Assembly: GCF_021764745.1 (NCBI RefSeq)
Contig: NZ_JAETXX010000001.1
Location: 186,001 to 250,000, forward strand
Length of the DNA: 64,000 nt
Direction of reading: 5' to 3'
DNA from: Joostella atrarenae
Lineage (GTDB): Bacteria > Bacteroidota > Bacteroidia > Flavobacteriales > Flavobacteriaceae
Part shown: piece by piece, positions 1-8,184 of the stretch
Numbering within the stretch: the first letter of the stretch is position 1
How the letters are laid out: each line of letters opens with the position of its first letter
Translations under genes and position numbers: made by a program
Notes under the pieces: generated by a model
Seen by the model: the letters and a program-made list of their open reading frames with translations, nothing else
Databases searched by the model: none
What the model was told of the DNA's origin: nothing

Positions 1-8
1 ATCAGCTA

Positions 9-377
9 TTATCTTTTGAGATGATAATTACTAACTAAAACAGAAGCAGATATATGTAGTGTTCGCTCCAACTCTCTTATCATTTCGACAGTTAATTTCT
101 TTCTTCGATTTAAAATTTCAGAAACACGACTCTTACCTCCAATTACTCCTACCAAATCCTTCTGACGCATATTTAATTCTTCCATTCTAATTTTTATCGC
201 CTCAATTGGATCGGGTGCTTCAATAGGATAATGCTCATTTTCATAGTTTTCGATAAGCAAAGAAAGTATTTCCGCCTCATCTCCCTCTTCACTATCAATT
301 GAGGCATCAAAAATCACCTCTAAACGACTAAGTGCATCTCGGTAATCTTTGTCAGATTTAATTGGTCTTAACTTCAT
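9..377 (-). CDS. higA: HigA-type antitoxin, XRE-family helix-turn-helix protein
   Basis: A 122-residue protein whose C-terminal half (about residues 60-115) is an XRE/Cro helix-turn-helix, with recognisable stretches RQKDLVGVIG and RVSEILNRRKKLT. The acidic N-terminal part is typical of HigA antitoxins that bind their toxin partner. It lies 11 bases downstream of a HigB-like toxin gene in the same direction, giving the toxin-first order characteristic of higBA. By family knowledge it would neutralise HigB and repress the shared promoter upstream of the toxin. The family match is clear; activity of this pair is inferred. Confidence 0.85.
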   Translation of the reverse strand: MKLRPIKSDKDYRDALSRLEVIFDASIDSEEGDEAEILSLLIENYENEHYPIEAPDPIEAIKIRMEELNMRQKDLVGVIGGKSRVSEILNRRKKLTVEMIRELERTLHISASVLVSNYHLKR

Positions 378-388
378 AACAGTTTTTC

Positions 389-685
389 TTAAATTGTATC
401 AGCATCAATTTTATCATATTCAGCATGCGTACCTACAAAACGTATAAATGCCCATTGTTTTTCATAATTAAATTTAACAATCAATCGATAAGAATTACCT
501 TTAATATTAAAAACAACTCGGCCATTTTTCAAAATACTTGCATTAATATAAGTCTGCTTAACATCACTTGGAGAAAACCATTTTGCACTTTTAGCAGTGT
601 CATACCAAGTCTTTAAATATTGTTCGGAATCAGCATGACTTTTCCAATATTCTCGAAGCGTACTTTTTGCAATCATTCGTTTCAT
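389..685 (-). CDS. higB: HigB-type toxin, mRNA interferase
   Basis: A 98-residue basic protein matching the HigB toxin family (RelE-like fold, ribosome-dependent mRNA cleavage). Recognisable parts are LREYWKSHADSEQYLKTWY near the N-terminus, the NIKGNSYRLIVKF core strand and the C-terminal FVGTHAEYDKID segment. It is the first gene of a two-gene unit with the antitoxin 11 bases downstream. Translation could begin at the first Met (685) or at MIAKS three codons later (676). A promoter-like element lies just upstream. Function is assigned by family; the pair may be active or a relic, but both frames are intact. Confidence 0.85.
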   Translation of the reverse strand: MKRMIAKSTLREYWKSHADSEQYLKTWYDTAKSAKWFSPSDVKQTYINASILKNGRVVFNIKGNSYRLIVKFNYEKQWAFIRFVGTHAEYDKIDADTI

Positions 686-701
686 TTATCCGACTCTAAA
701 C

Positions 702-731
702 CAAAGATACAACAAGTTCTCTAATAACGAA
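702..731 (-). promoter_or_regulatory. Candidate promoter of higBA
   Basis: On the minus strand, TATCTTTG (702-709) matches the Bacteroidota -7 element TAnnTTTG. An imperfect -33 element TTCG (728-731) lies 18 bases upstream. Position fits transcription of higB-higA. The -33 match is weak. Confidence 0.45.
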
Positions 732-786
732 CTAAATAACTTCTAATAAATCACTCTTCAAAACAAACACACAACACCTAAATCAA

Positions 787-818
787 TTTGTTTTAATAAA
801 ACCTAAACTGTACTTTTA
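787..818 (+). promoter_or_regulatory. Candidate promoter of the S9 peptidase gene
   Basis: TTTG (787-790), a 20-base spacer, then TACTTTTA (811-818), one mismatch from the Bacteroidota -7 consensus TAnnTTTG. It lies 27 bases before the start codon at 845, and no other promoter-like element is visible in this gap. Confidence 0.5.
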
Positions 819-844
819 AAAACAGATAATCTAAATATAATTTA

Positions 845-3271
845 ATGAAAAAAATACTATTCTTACTTGCCTTAGCTGCAAATATTTGCACCGCACAAGA
901 AAAGTTATCCTACCAAAAGCCATCAAGCGAAATTCTAGAACTCGCAGATGTACAATTAGCTCCATCAGTAAAAATAGCAAGCAATCAAGAATACATGATT
1001 ATGCTATACAGAGATCGTTACAAAAGCATCAACGAGCTTTCTGAATCGGAATTACGTCTTGCAGGACTCCGAATAAACCCTAAAACGAATATCGGCAGCA
1101 GAACTACTTACTACAACAATATCACAATAAAAAACCCTAAAGAGAAAGAAGCTTCTGAAGTTAAAAACTTACCTAAGGAGTTGCGCCTTTCTAACTACAA
1201 ATGGTCTCCAGACGAATCTAAAATTGCCTTTACAAACACCGTAGAAAACGGAGTAGAGCTATGGGTAATTGACTTAAAAAGTAAGTCTGCAAAAAAACTT
1301 ACGGATGCAAATGTTAATGCAAACCTTGGAGATGTTATAAATTGGTACAAAGACAGCAACTCTCTTCTTGTAAAAATGATTCCTAATGAAAGAAAAGAAC
1401 TTATAAATCAGAATGAAAGCGTCCCTACTGGACCTACAATTTCCACAAACAACGGGAAAAAGGCACAAAACAGAACATACCAAGATCTTTTAAGTAATCC
1501 TAATGACGAATTTAATTTCGAACAATTAGCGGTTTCCGAAATCTACAAAATCTCTCTCGACGGAAGCAAAACTAAATGGAAAGATAGCGATATGTACAGA
1601 AATATTAGCTTTTCTCCTGACGGAAACTATGTAATGACCACAACTATAAAAAGACCATTTTCATACCTAGCTCCCTATTATAGATTCCCATCTGTAACAA
1701 CTATTTACAAGAAAGACGGAACACTCGTAAACGAAGTCCTTAACGCACCTCTTAACGAAGATTTACCAAAAGGATTTATGGCTACTGAAGAAGGTAGAAG
1801 AGACATTTCATGGAGGAAAGATAAAGCTGCAACGCTCGTTTATGTTGAAGCGTTAGACGGTGGAGATCCTGAAAATGATGTAGAATATAGAGACGAAGTT
1901 TTTACACTAGAAGCGCCATTCAACGGAAATGGAACGAGCATATTAAAAACAAAAAATAGATTCAGTGGAATTATTTGGGGAAATGAAACAACAGCTATCG
2001 CCTATGATAGATGGTGGAACAACAGAAACACTAAAATATACCTTTTTAACCCTGAAAACACTTCAAAAGCACCAAAAATAATTTCAGATAGAAATTACCA
2101 AGACGTTTATAGCGATCCAGGTTCTTTTGTAACACATGAAAATAAATACCACGAAAACATACTTTATTTAGATAATAAAGAAAATACTTTCCTTATTGGA
2201 GATGGTTTTTCTGAAGAAGGACAACATCCATTTGTAGATAAGCTAAACTTAAACACACTAAAAAAGGAAACCCTTTACAAATCTAACTTAAAAGATAAAA
2301 AGGAAGACTTATTGGAGTATGATCCAGAGACAGATCAATTACTTACGAGAATTGAATCTCCAAGCGAATACCCAAATTACTATTACAAAAACATTAAATT
2401 AAGAAAAGCTGCACAACAACTAACATTCTTTAAAAATCCGTTTGATAAAATTAAAGACATTCACAAAGAGGTTATTACTTACAAAAGAGATGATGGATTA
2501 GAACTCTCTGGGACACTTTACCTCCCTGTAGGCTACGACATGAATAAAAAGGAGAAAATGCCAATGATTTTATGGGCATACCCAAGAGAATACAAAGACA
2601 AAAACAGCGCTTCTCAAAACACTCAGAATCCAAATGAATTTACATACCTATCCTATTCATCTCCTATTTTCTGGGTATCTAAAGGTTATGTAGTTTTAGA
2701 TGATGCTGCTTTCCCTATAATTGGAGAGAATAATGAGCAACCAAACGATACTTTTAGAAAACAACTCGTTGCAAATGCAAAAGCAGCTATAGACGCAGTT
2801 GATAACTTAGGATATATCGACAGAGACCGTGTTGCTGTAGGCGGACATAGCTACGGTGCTTTCATGGTAGCCAACTTGCTATCACACTCAGATTTATTTG
2901 CAGCTGGAATTGCAAGAAGCGGTGCTTACAACAGAACACTTACTCCTTTCGGATTCCAAAGCGAAGAACGTAACTATTGGGAGGCTCCAGAAATTTATTA
3001 CAACATGTCTCCATTTATGCATGCTGAAAAGATGAACAATCCTCTTTTACTAATCCACGGGGAGGCAGACAACAACTCAGGAACTTACCCAATGCAAAGC
3101 GAGCGCTATTTTAATGCATTAAAAGGATTAGGAGCCACAGTAAGACTTGTAATGTTGCCAAAAGAAAGTCATGGATATAGAGCTAAAGAAAGTATTTTAC
3201 ATGTTATTTGGGAGCAAGACCAATGGCTAGAGACGTATGTGAAAAACAAAAAGACAGAAAAAAGCAACTAG
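845..3271 (+). CDS. S9 family prolyl oligopeptidase-like serine peptidase, exported
   Basis: An 808-residue protein with an N-terminal Sec signal peptide ending near CTAQ, a middle region of WD/beta-propeller-like repeats (for example WSPDESKIAF and FSPDGNYVM), and a C-terminal alpha/beta-hydrolase domain. The catalytic triad is visible: Ser669 in GGHSYGAF, Asp742 in HGEADNN and His776 in PKESHGYRA. This arrangement resembles bacterial acylaminoacyl/glutamyl-type S9 peptidases, which degrade peptides in the periplasm. Exact cleavage specificity cannot be told from sequence. It is a single-gene unit with its own promoter and a strong terminator before tRNA-Gln. Confidence 0.88.
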   Translation: MKKILFLLALAANICTAQEKLSYQKPSSEILELADVQLAPSVKIASNQEYMIMLYRDRYKSINELSESELRLAGLRINPKTNIGSRTTYYNNITIKNPKEKEASEVKNLPKELRLSNYKWSPDESKIAFTNTVENGVELWVIDLKSKSAKKLTDANVNANLGDVINWYKDSNSLLVKMIPNERKELINQNESVPTGPTISTNNGKKAQNRTYQDLLSNPNDEFNFEQLAVSEIYKISLDGSKTKWKDSDMYRNISFSPDGNYVMTTTIKRPFSYLAPYYRFPSVTTIYKKDGTLVNEVLNAPLNEDLPKGFMATEEGRRDISWRKDKAATLVYVEALDGGDPENDVEYRDEVFTLEAPFNGNGTSILKTKNRFSGIIWGNETTAIAYDRWWNNRNTKIYLFNPENTSKAPKIISDRNYQDVYSDPGSFVTHENKYHENILYLDNKENTFLIGDGFSEEGQHPFVDKLNLNTLKKETLYKSNLKDKKEDLLEYDPETDQLLTRIESPSEYPNYYYKNIKLRKAAQQLTFFKNPFDKIKDIHKEVITYKRDDGLELSGTLYLPVGYDMNKKEKMPMILWAYPREYKDKNSASQNTQNPNEFTYLSYSSPIFWVSKGYVVLDDAAFPIIGENNEQPNDTFRKQLVANAKAAIDAVDNLGYIDRDRVAVGGHSYGAFMVANLLSHSDLFAAGIARSGAYNRTLTPFGFQSEERNYWEAPEIYYNMSPFMHAEKMNNPLLLIHGEADNNSGTYPMQSERYFNALKGLGATVRLVMLPKESHGYRAKESILHVIWEQDQWLETYVKNKKTEKSN

Positions 3272-3293
3272 CAGAAAGTATATAAAAAACAAA

Positions 3294-3320
3294 AATCCCG
3301 ATTTTCATCGGGATTTTTTT
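3294..3320. terminator. Bidirectional intrinsic terminator
   Basis: Stem AATCCCGA / TCGGGATT with a six-base loop, followed on the plus strand by a T run (3314-3320) and preceded by an A-rich run. It can end both the S9 peptidase transcript and the opposing tRNA-Gln transcript. Confidence 0.85.
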
Positions 3321-3395
3321 TGGTTGGCCTACTAGGACTCGAACCTAGAACGACTGGACCAAAACCAGCTGTGTTGCCAATTACACCATAGGCCA
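3321..3395 (-). tRNA. tRNA-Gln (anticodon TTG)
   Basis: Reading the minus strand, the acceptor stem TGGCCTA pairs with TAGGCCA. The D-arm carries GGTGTAATTGGCAACAC, the anticodon loop is TTTTGGT with anticodon TTG, and the T-arm is CTAGG-TTCGAGT-CCTAG. Discriminator A (3324) is followed by a genomically encoded CCA (3321-3323). All stems pair. A consensus promoter lies upstream and a hairpin terminator immediately downstream. Confidence 0.96.
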
Positions 3396-3438
3396 ATCAA
3401 TCTTGCTTCACTTGACACGTGGTCTTTAAAAGCAGGTG

Positions 3439-3469
3439 CAAATTTAATACAAACTTTGATATGCACAAA
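3439..3469 (-). promoter_or_regulatory. Promoter of tRNA-Gln
   Basis: On the minus strand TTTG (3466-3469), exactly 19 bases of spacer, then TAAATTTG (3439-3446). This is a full match to the Bacteroidota housekeeping consensus. It sits about 40 bases upstream of the mature tRNA 5' end. Confidence 0.85.
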
Positions 3470-3570
3470 CATTTTTTTAAATTATTTTTAAATCATTTAA
3501 AACTCTCTTGTTAACATTTATCAAAAGTGGGGTACATTCGCTTATAATTTATTAAATTCGCCTGCTATAT

Positions 3571-6500
3571 ATGAAAAACAGTTACATGTCTGCAAATCAA
3601 TTTAAAAAATGGGATACAATCCTTGGATGGATCGTATTTTTGATCGCATTAATTACCTACCATTTAACGGTTGAGCCCACCTCAAGTTTTTGGGATGCTG
3701 GGGAATACATTGCCACATCTGCAAAATTACAAGTAGGACACCCACCGGGAGCTCCTTTCTTTCAGATGATGGGTGCATTCTTTGCTATGTTCGCTCCAGA
3801 TGCAGAAGCAGTAGCTGTAACCGTAAATCATATGTCGGTTTTTTCGAGTGCTTTTGCCATTCTATTTATGTTTTGGTCAATAACTAATATCACTAGAAAA
3901 TTAGCCTTAAAATCAGGAGAACTTACTACTGCAAACTATATTGCTATCTTAGGAAGCGGTGTAGTTGGCGCATTAGCATTTACATTTTCAGATAGTTTTT
4001 GGTTCAATGCTGTAGAAGCTGAAGTATATGCAATGGCCATGCTTCTTACCTCTTTAATGGTTTGGCTTGGACTTAGATGGGCAGACGAAATGAACACTCC
4101 ACGAGGAAATCGCTGGTTGATTCTAATCTCTTTGGTAGTAGGACTTTCTTTTGGAGTTCACTTTATGGCATTACTTACCATTCCTTCCCTAGGAATGATT
4201 TATTACTTCAAAAACTACAAAGACTATAACGCAAAATCTTTCATAATAGCCAACATTGTTTCGATAGCAATTTTACTTTTCCTATTTAAATTACTCCTTC
4301 CAAACGTTCTTAAAGTGTTTGGATATTTAGAAGTTTTCTTTGTAAACAGCATCGGACTTCCTTTTAATTCAGGAACAATTATCGCGGGGATTATTATTAT
4401 TGCAATATTCTACTTCGCTTTAAACTATACGAGGAAGAAAAATTACAAACTCATAAACACGATCGTTTTAAGTGTTATGTTCATACTGATTGGATTTTCC
4501 ACTTGGATGATGATTCCTATCCGTGCGAATGCTGGAACGGTAATTAATGAGAATAGCCCAACAGATGCACGTCAATTATTAGCCTATTATAATCTAGAGC
4601 AGTATCCAGAAACACATTTGTTTTACGGACCTATGTATTCTGATGCTTTTGCTGGTCAAGATCCAGACAATCCATATAAAGACGACAAGCCTAAGTACGA
4701 AAGAAAAGGTGGTAAATATGTTATTGTAAACAAATACAAGAATTCTAGAGTAGCTCCAAATAGTAGTCAAGAAGGATTCTTACCAAGAATGTGGAGTAGC
4801 GAACATGCTGCTAACTACATGAAAATTACGGGCCCATTAGACATAAAAGTAAAACCAGAATATCGTAGTGAAAAGCAACTCACCGATGCGGTTAGTCAGT
4901 TTAAAAGAGATCTTGAAAATGGTACTATTGATGAAGATGAATACATAAATTTCATCAAACAATTTAATGAATATCTCACCATAGAGAAACCTTCATTCAT
5001 GCAAAATATGCGATACTTATTTGAGTTTCAAATGGGATATATGTATTGGAGATATTTTATGTGGAATTTTGTTGGACGCCAAGATGATATCCAAGGAAGG
5101 TTAGACAACCATGGAAATTGGCTAAGTGGAATTAAGTTCGTTGACGAATGGCGATTAGGATCTCAAGACAACTTACCTTCAGATGTACTAAACAATAAAG
5201 CTAGGAACACCTATTTCTTCCTTCCATTAATTTTAGGACTGATAGGATTTCTATTTATATTAAAATCCAGTAAACAACAATTCTGGATACTCTTTACGCT
5301 CTTCCTGTTTATGGGAATTGCATTAAAAATATACCTAAATGAGCGCCCATTTGAGCCTAGAGAACGTGATTATGCCTTAGTCGGCTCTTTCTTTGTCTTC
5401 TCTATGTGGATTGGAATGGGAGTTTATGCGCTTTTTGATGAATTTAAAAAATACCTAACACCAAAAATATTAGCTCCGATTGTTACAGTAGTTTGCTTAT
5501 TGGCAGTTCCTACAGTAATGGCTTATCAAAATTGGGATGATCACGATAGATCAGACAGATATACAGCACAATCTATGGCGAAATCGTATCTAAATTCTAT
5601 CGAAGAAGATGCTGGTGCCATGCTATTTACTATTGGAGATAACGATACTTTCTCATTATGGTATGCACAAGAGATTGAAGAATACCGTACCGATGTAAGA
5701 ACCATAAACACAAGTTTATTTGCTACGGATTGGTATATCGATCAGATGAAACGTGCTGCATACGAGAGTGCACCAATTCCTTCACAGCTTACTCACGACA
5801 AGTATGCCTTTGGAGTTAGAGATGCCGTTTACTACCAACAGCTTACAGACGAACGCTGGGATATCAAGAAATTTATGGATTGGATTGCGAATGATGATAA
5901 CACAATTCGAAACCTCATTAAGAAAAGAGGAGGCGATACAAGTCAGTATCCAGAAAGCTATTTAAACCTTCCTTTCTATCCTACCAATAAAATCCGTGTT
6001 CCTGTAAATAAGAAAAACGCTTTAGCTACAGGACTAGTAAAAGAAAAAGATGCTGCTGAAATTGTAGATTATATAGACATCGATTTACCAAAAAGCGCCT
6101 TGCCAAAAAACCGACTATTGATGCTAGATTTATTAGCAAATAACGATTGGGAACGTCCAATATATTTCACTGGTGGTAGTTTTGATCCTGCGGAATATCT
6201 ATGGATGAAAGATTACCTTCAATTAGATGGATTGGTTTATAAGTTAGTGCCTATAAAAACACCTATCGATAAGAACAATCCATACGAAATGGGTAGAATT
6301 GATGAAGATCTTATGTATGATATCGTTATGGATTGGGATTGGGGTAACTCCGACTCACCAGATATTTATCACGACCCTGAAACTCGTAAAAACAGTATTT
6401 CTTATCGTGGTAATTTAGCGAGGCTTACAGAAAAACTTATCAATACTGATAAAAAAGAGAAAGCTAAAGATGTTTTAGATTTAGCTATGGATAAAATGCC

Positions 6501-6948
6501 ATTTGGATACTTTGGATACTATGTATTTTTAGAACCTTATGTACAAGGTTATTACAAAGTAGGCGAAACAGAAAAAGCAAGAGAACTATATTTAAATGTA
6601 GCTAAGAAATACCAAGAGAGCTTAAATTACTACAGCAACCTTCCTATAGATGATCAATATGATTATGCTTCAGACATTGTTAGCGACATAGAGCGCTACA
6701 GAAGCCTTCTAGACATCGTTGTAAGTAATGATAGCAAAGAGTTTGGATTGCCAGAAACTACTAAATTCAACGAATATTTAGAGCGTTTTAATCATTTCTA
6801 TAGAAGACCTCCTGGAAGTGCGGAGCCTACTCCTACTCCTAATGAAGAACCTATAACTGATGGAAATGCAATGCCTCAAAATATAGATTCTACTATTCTG
6901 GAAGATAATACTCCTATTAATGGAGGTATAATTCCAGAGAGTGAATAG
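3571..6948 (+). CDS. DUF2723 (TMEM260-like) membrane glycosyltransferase
   Basis: A 1125-residue integral membrane protein. The N-terminal part carries the conserved DUF2723 pattern (LTVEPTSSFWDAGEYIATSAKL, then LQVGHPPGAPFF), with acidic residues in the first extracytoplasmic loop as in GT-C type O-mannosyltransferases. About a dozen hydrophobic segments follow. The large C-terminal region is soluble and helical (possible TPR-like) and ends in an acidic, proline-rich tail. The eukaryotic relative TMEM260 is an O-mannosyltransferase, and Bacteroidota have general protein O-glycosylation, so a protein glycosylation role is inferred, not shown. Initiation may be at 3571 or at the in-frame ATG five codons on. 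Single gene, no operon partner evident. Confidence 0.8.
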   Translation: MKNSYMSANQFKKWDTILGWIVFLIALITYHLTVEPTSSFWDAGEYIATSAKLQVGHPPGAPFFQMMGAFFAMFAPDAEAVAVTVNHMSVFSSAFAILFMFWSITNITRKLALKSGELTTANYIAILGSGVVGALAFTFSDSFWFNAVEAEVYAMAMLLTSLMVWLGLRWADEMNTPRGNRWLILISLVVGLSFGVHFMALLTIPSLGMIYYFKNYKDYNAKSFIIANIVSIAILLFLFKLLLPNVLKVFGYLEVFFVNSIGLPFNSGTIIAGIIIIAIFYFALNYTRKKNYKLINTIVLSVMFILIGFSTWMMIPIRANAGTVINENSPTDARQLLAYYNLEQYPETHLFYGPMYSDAFAGQDPDNPYKDDKPKYERKGGKYVIVNKYKNSRVAPNSSQEGFLPRMWSSEHAANYMKITGPLDIKVKPEYRSEKQLTDAVSQFKRDLENGTIDEDEYINFIKQFNEYLTIEKPSFMQNMRYLFEFQMGYMYWRYFMWNFVGRQDDIQGRLDNHGNWLSGIKFVDEWRLGSQDNLPSDVLNNKARNTYFFLPLILGLIGFLFILKSSKQQFWILFTLFLFMGIALKIYLNERPFEPRERDYALVGSFFVFSMWIGMGVYALFDEFKKYLTPKILAPIVTVVCLLAVPTVMAYQNWDDHDRSDRYTAQSMAKSYLNSIEEDAGAMLFTIGDNDTFSLWYAQEIEEYRTDVRTINTSLFATDWYIDQMKRAAYESAPIPSQLTHDKYAFGVRDAVYYQQLTDERWDIKKFMDWIANDDNTIRNLIKKRGGDTSQYPESYLNLPFYPTNKIRVPVNKKNALATGLVKEKDAAEIVDYIDIDLPKSALPKNRLLMLDLLANNDWERPIYFTGGSFDPAEYLWMKDYLQLDGLVYKLVPIKTPIDKNNPYEMGRIDEDLMYDIVMDWDWGNSDSPDIYHDPETRKNSISYRGNLARLTEKLINTDKKEKAKDVLDLAMDKMPFGYFGYYVFLEPYVQGYYKVGETEKARELYLNVAKKYQESLNYYSNLPIDDQYDYASDIVSDIERYRSLLDIVVSNDSKEFGLPETTKFNEYLERFNHFYRRPPGSAEPTPTPNEEPITDGNAMPQNIDSTILEDNTPINGGIIPESE

Positions 6949-7014
6949 TAACAAAATTCTTATCCTTAGAAATTAAAACTCTTTGGATAGTATAAAACAA
7001 ATGCTACCTTTTTA

Positions 7015-7058
7015 TACGAAGTCGAGAAAATTAAGATTTTAAATTTCTCGACTTCGTA
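7015..7058. repeat. Perfect 15-bp inverted repeat before the deacetylase gene
   Basis: Arms TACGAAGTCGAGAAA (7015-7029) and TTTCTCGACTTCGTA (7044-7058) are exact reverse complements around a 14-base AT-rich loop. The repeat ends three bases before the deacetylase start codon. It has no T run on either side, so it is not an obvious terminator. It could be an operator or a hairpin covering the start region. Confidence 0.8.
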
Positions 7059-7061
7059 AAA

Positions 7062-7721
7062 GTGGCGACAAAATTCTGCTACTACGTGAAGCCCTATTTA
7101 ATAAAAACACCTCGTGCCGTAAAGCTCATCTTCAAGAAACTTACTTGGGATATTAAAACGGAGAAAAAAGAGGTTTTTTTAACTTTTGATGACGGCCCAA
7201 CTCCAGATGTTACCGCTTTTGTTCTGGAACAACTACAAAAGTATAATGCCAAGGCTACGTTCTTCTGTATCGGTAAAAACGCCTCACTATATCCAGAAAT
7301 TTTAAAAGCTATTTTAGCTGAAGGACATTCTATTGGAAATCACACCAATAATCATTACAACGCAAGTAAGCACAAGTTAGCAGCTTACCTAGAGAATGTA
7401 ACCCTAGCTAAAAACACAATTGAAGAACACATAAATTTCTCTACAAAACTCTTTAGACCTCCTTACGGAAGGATTTCTTCAAAAGCATCTAAAGCTATCA
7501 GAAGAAAAGGGTATACTATAATAATGTGGGATGTGCTAAGCGCCGATTTCGACACTTCTATTTCAGTAGAAAAATGTATTAATAATGTTATTAAAAACGT
7601 AACATCAGGGAGTATTGTAGTATTTCATGATAGTAAGAAATCCTATCCTATATTAAAAAAAGCACTTCCTGTCATATTAGAAAAACTCCAAACAGAAGGC
7701 TACTCTTTTAGCGCTATTTAG
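7062..7721 (+). CDS. NodB-domain polysaccharide deacetylase
   Basis: A 219-residue protein with all NodB (carbohydrate esterase 4) motifs: LTFDDGPTP (motif 1, catalytic and metal Asp), HSIGNHTNNH (motif 2, the metal-binding HxxxH), RPPYGR (motif 3) and the C-terminal VVFHDS motif. Such enzymes remove N- or O-acetyl groups from peptidoglycan or polysaccharides in the cell envelope. There is no clear signal peptide; a short hydrophobic N-terminus precedes the domain. The start used is GTG; a second GTG at 7086 is equally possible because no ribosome-binding sequence discriminates. A strong inverted repeat ends just before the GTG. Confidence 0.85.
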   Translation: MATKFCYYVKPYLIKTPRAVKLIFKKLTWDIKTEKKEVFLTFDDGPTPDVTAFVLEQLQKYNAKATFFCIGKNASLYPEILKAILAEGHSIGNHTNNHYNASKHKLAAYLENVTLAKNTIEEHINFSTKLFRPPYGRISSKASKAIRRKGYTIIMWDVLSADFDTSISVEKCINNVIKNVTSGSIVVFHDSKKSYPILKKALPVILEKLQTEGYSFSAI

Positions 7722-7781
7722 CCAATAAAAATCGAGAGAATAGGCTTAATTGCTAACCTATTTATACAACTAAAAAGGCAA

Positions 7782-8078
7782 CTATATATAATCTTGCAAC
7801 AAAGCTATTAGCGAATTTGCGTCTTGCTCTCCACTTTTACGCCATACCATTTCGCCAGCTTTATAAATCATTAACGTAGGCAAACCTTTAACCCTTAAAG
7901 CCTCTGCCAACTCCTGGTTTTTATCAATATCGATTTTTATAACTCTAGCTTTATCTCCCAATGCTGCTGCCACATCTCGAAGAACAGGATGCATCGCTGT
8001 AGAAGATTCATTCCAATCCGTATAAAAGTCTAATAAAACAGGTATGTTACCATGAATTAACTCACCAAATTTTGACAT
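7782..8078 (-). CDS. Thioredoxin-fold protein without the CXXC active site
   Basis: A 98-residue cytoplasmic protein of thioredoxin length. It keeps the fold signatures VLLDFYTDW (strand before the active site), the IDIDKNQELAEAL region and the cis-proline loop KGLPTLMIY. The active-site WCxxC is replaced by W22-N-E-S-S26, so both redox cysteines are gone and no other cysteine is present. It therefore cannot act as a dithiol oxidoreductase and is more likely a chaperone-like or binding protein. Similar cysteine-less proteins occur in Flavobacteriaceae as far as I recall. It is a lone gene; a TACATTTG -7-like box lies upstream at 8108-8115. Confidence 0.82.
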   Translation of the reverse strand: MSKFGELIHGNIPVLLDFYTDWNESSTAMHPVLRDVAAALGDKARVIKIDIDKNQELAEALRVKGLPTLMIYKAGEMVWRKSGEQDANSLIALLQDYI

Positions 8079-8184
8079 ATATATCCAATTTTAACATCTT
8101 GATAAATCAAATGTAATAAAAAAACCGTTAAAATGCTCTAAACAAGGCTTTTTAGCTACTTTCAACCTATAAAAGGACAAAAAC

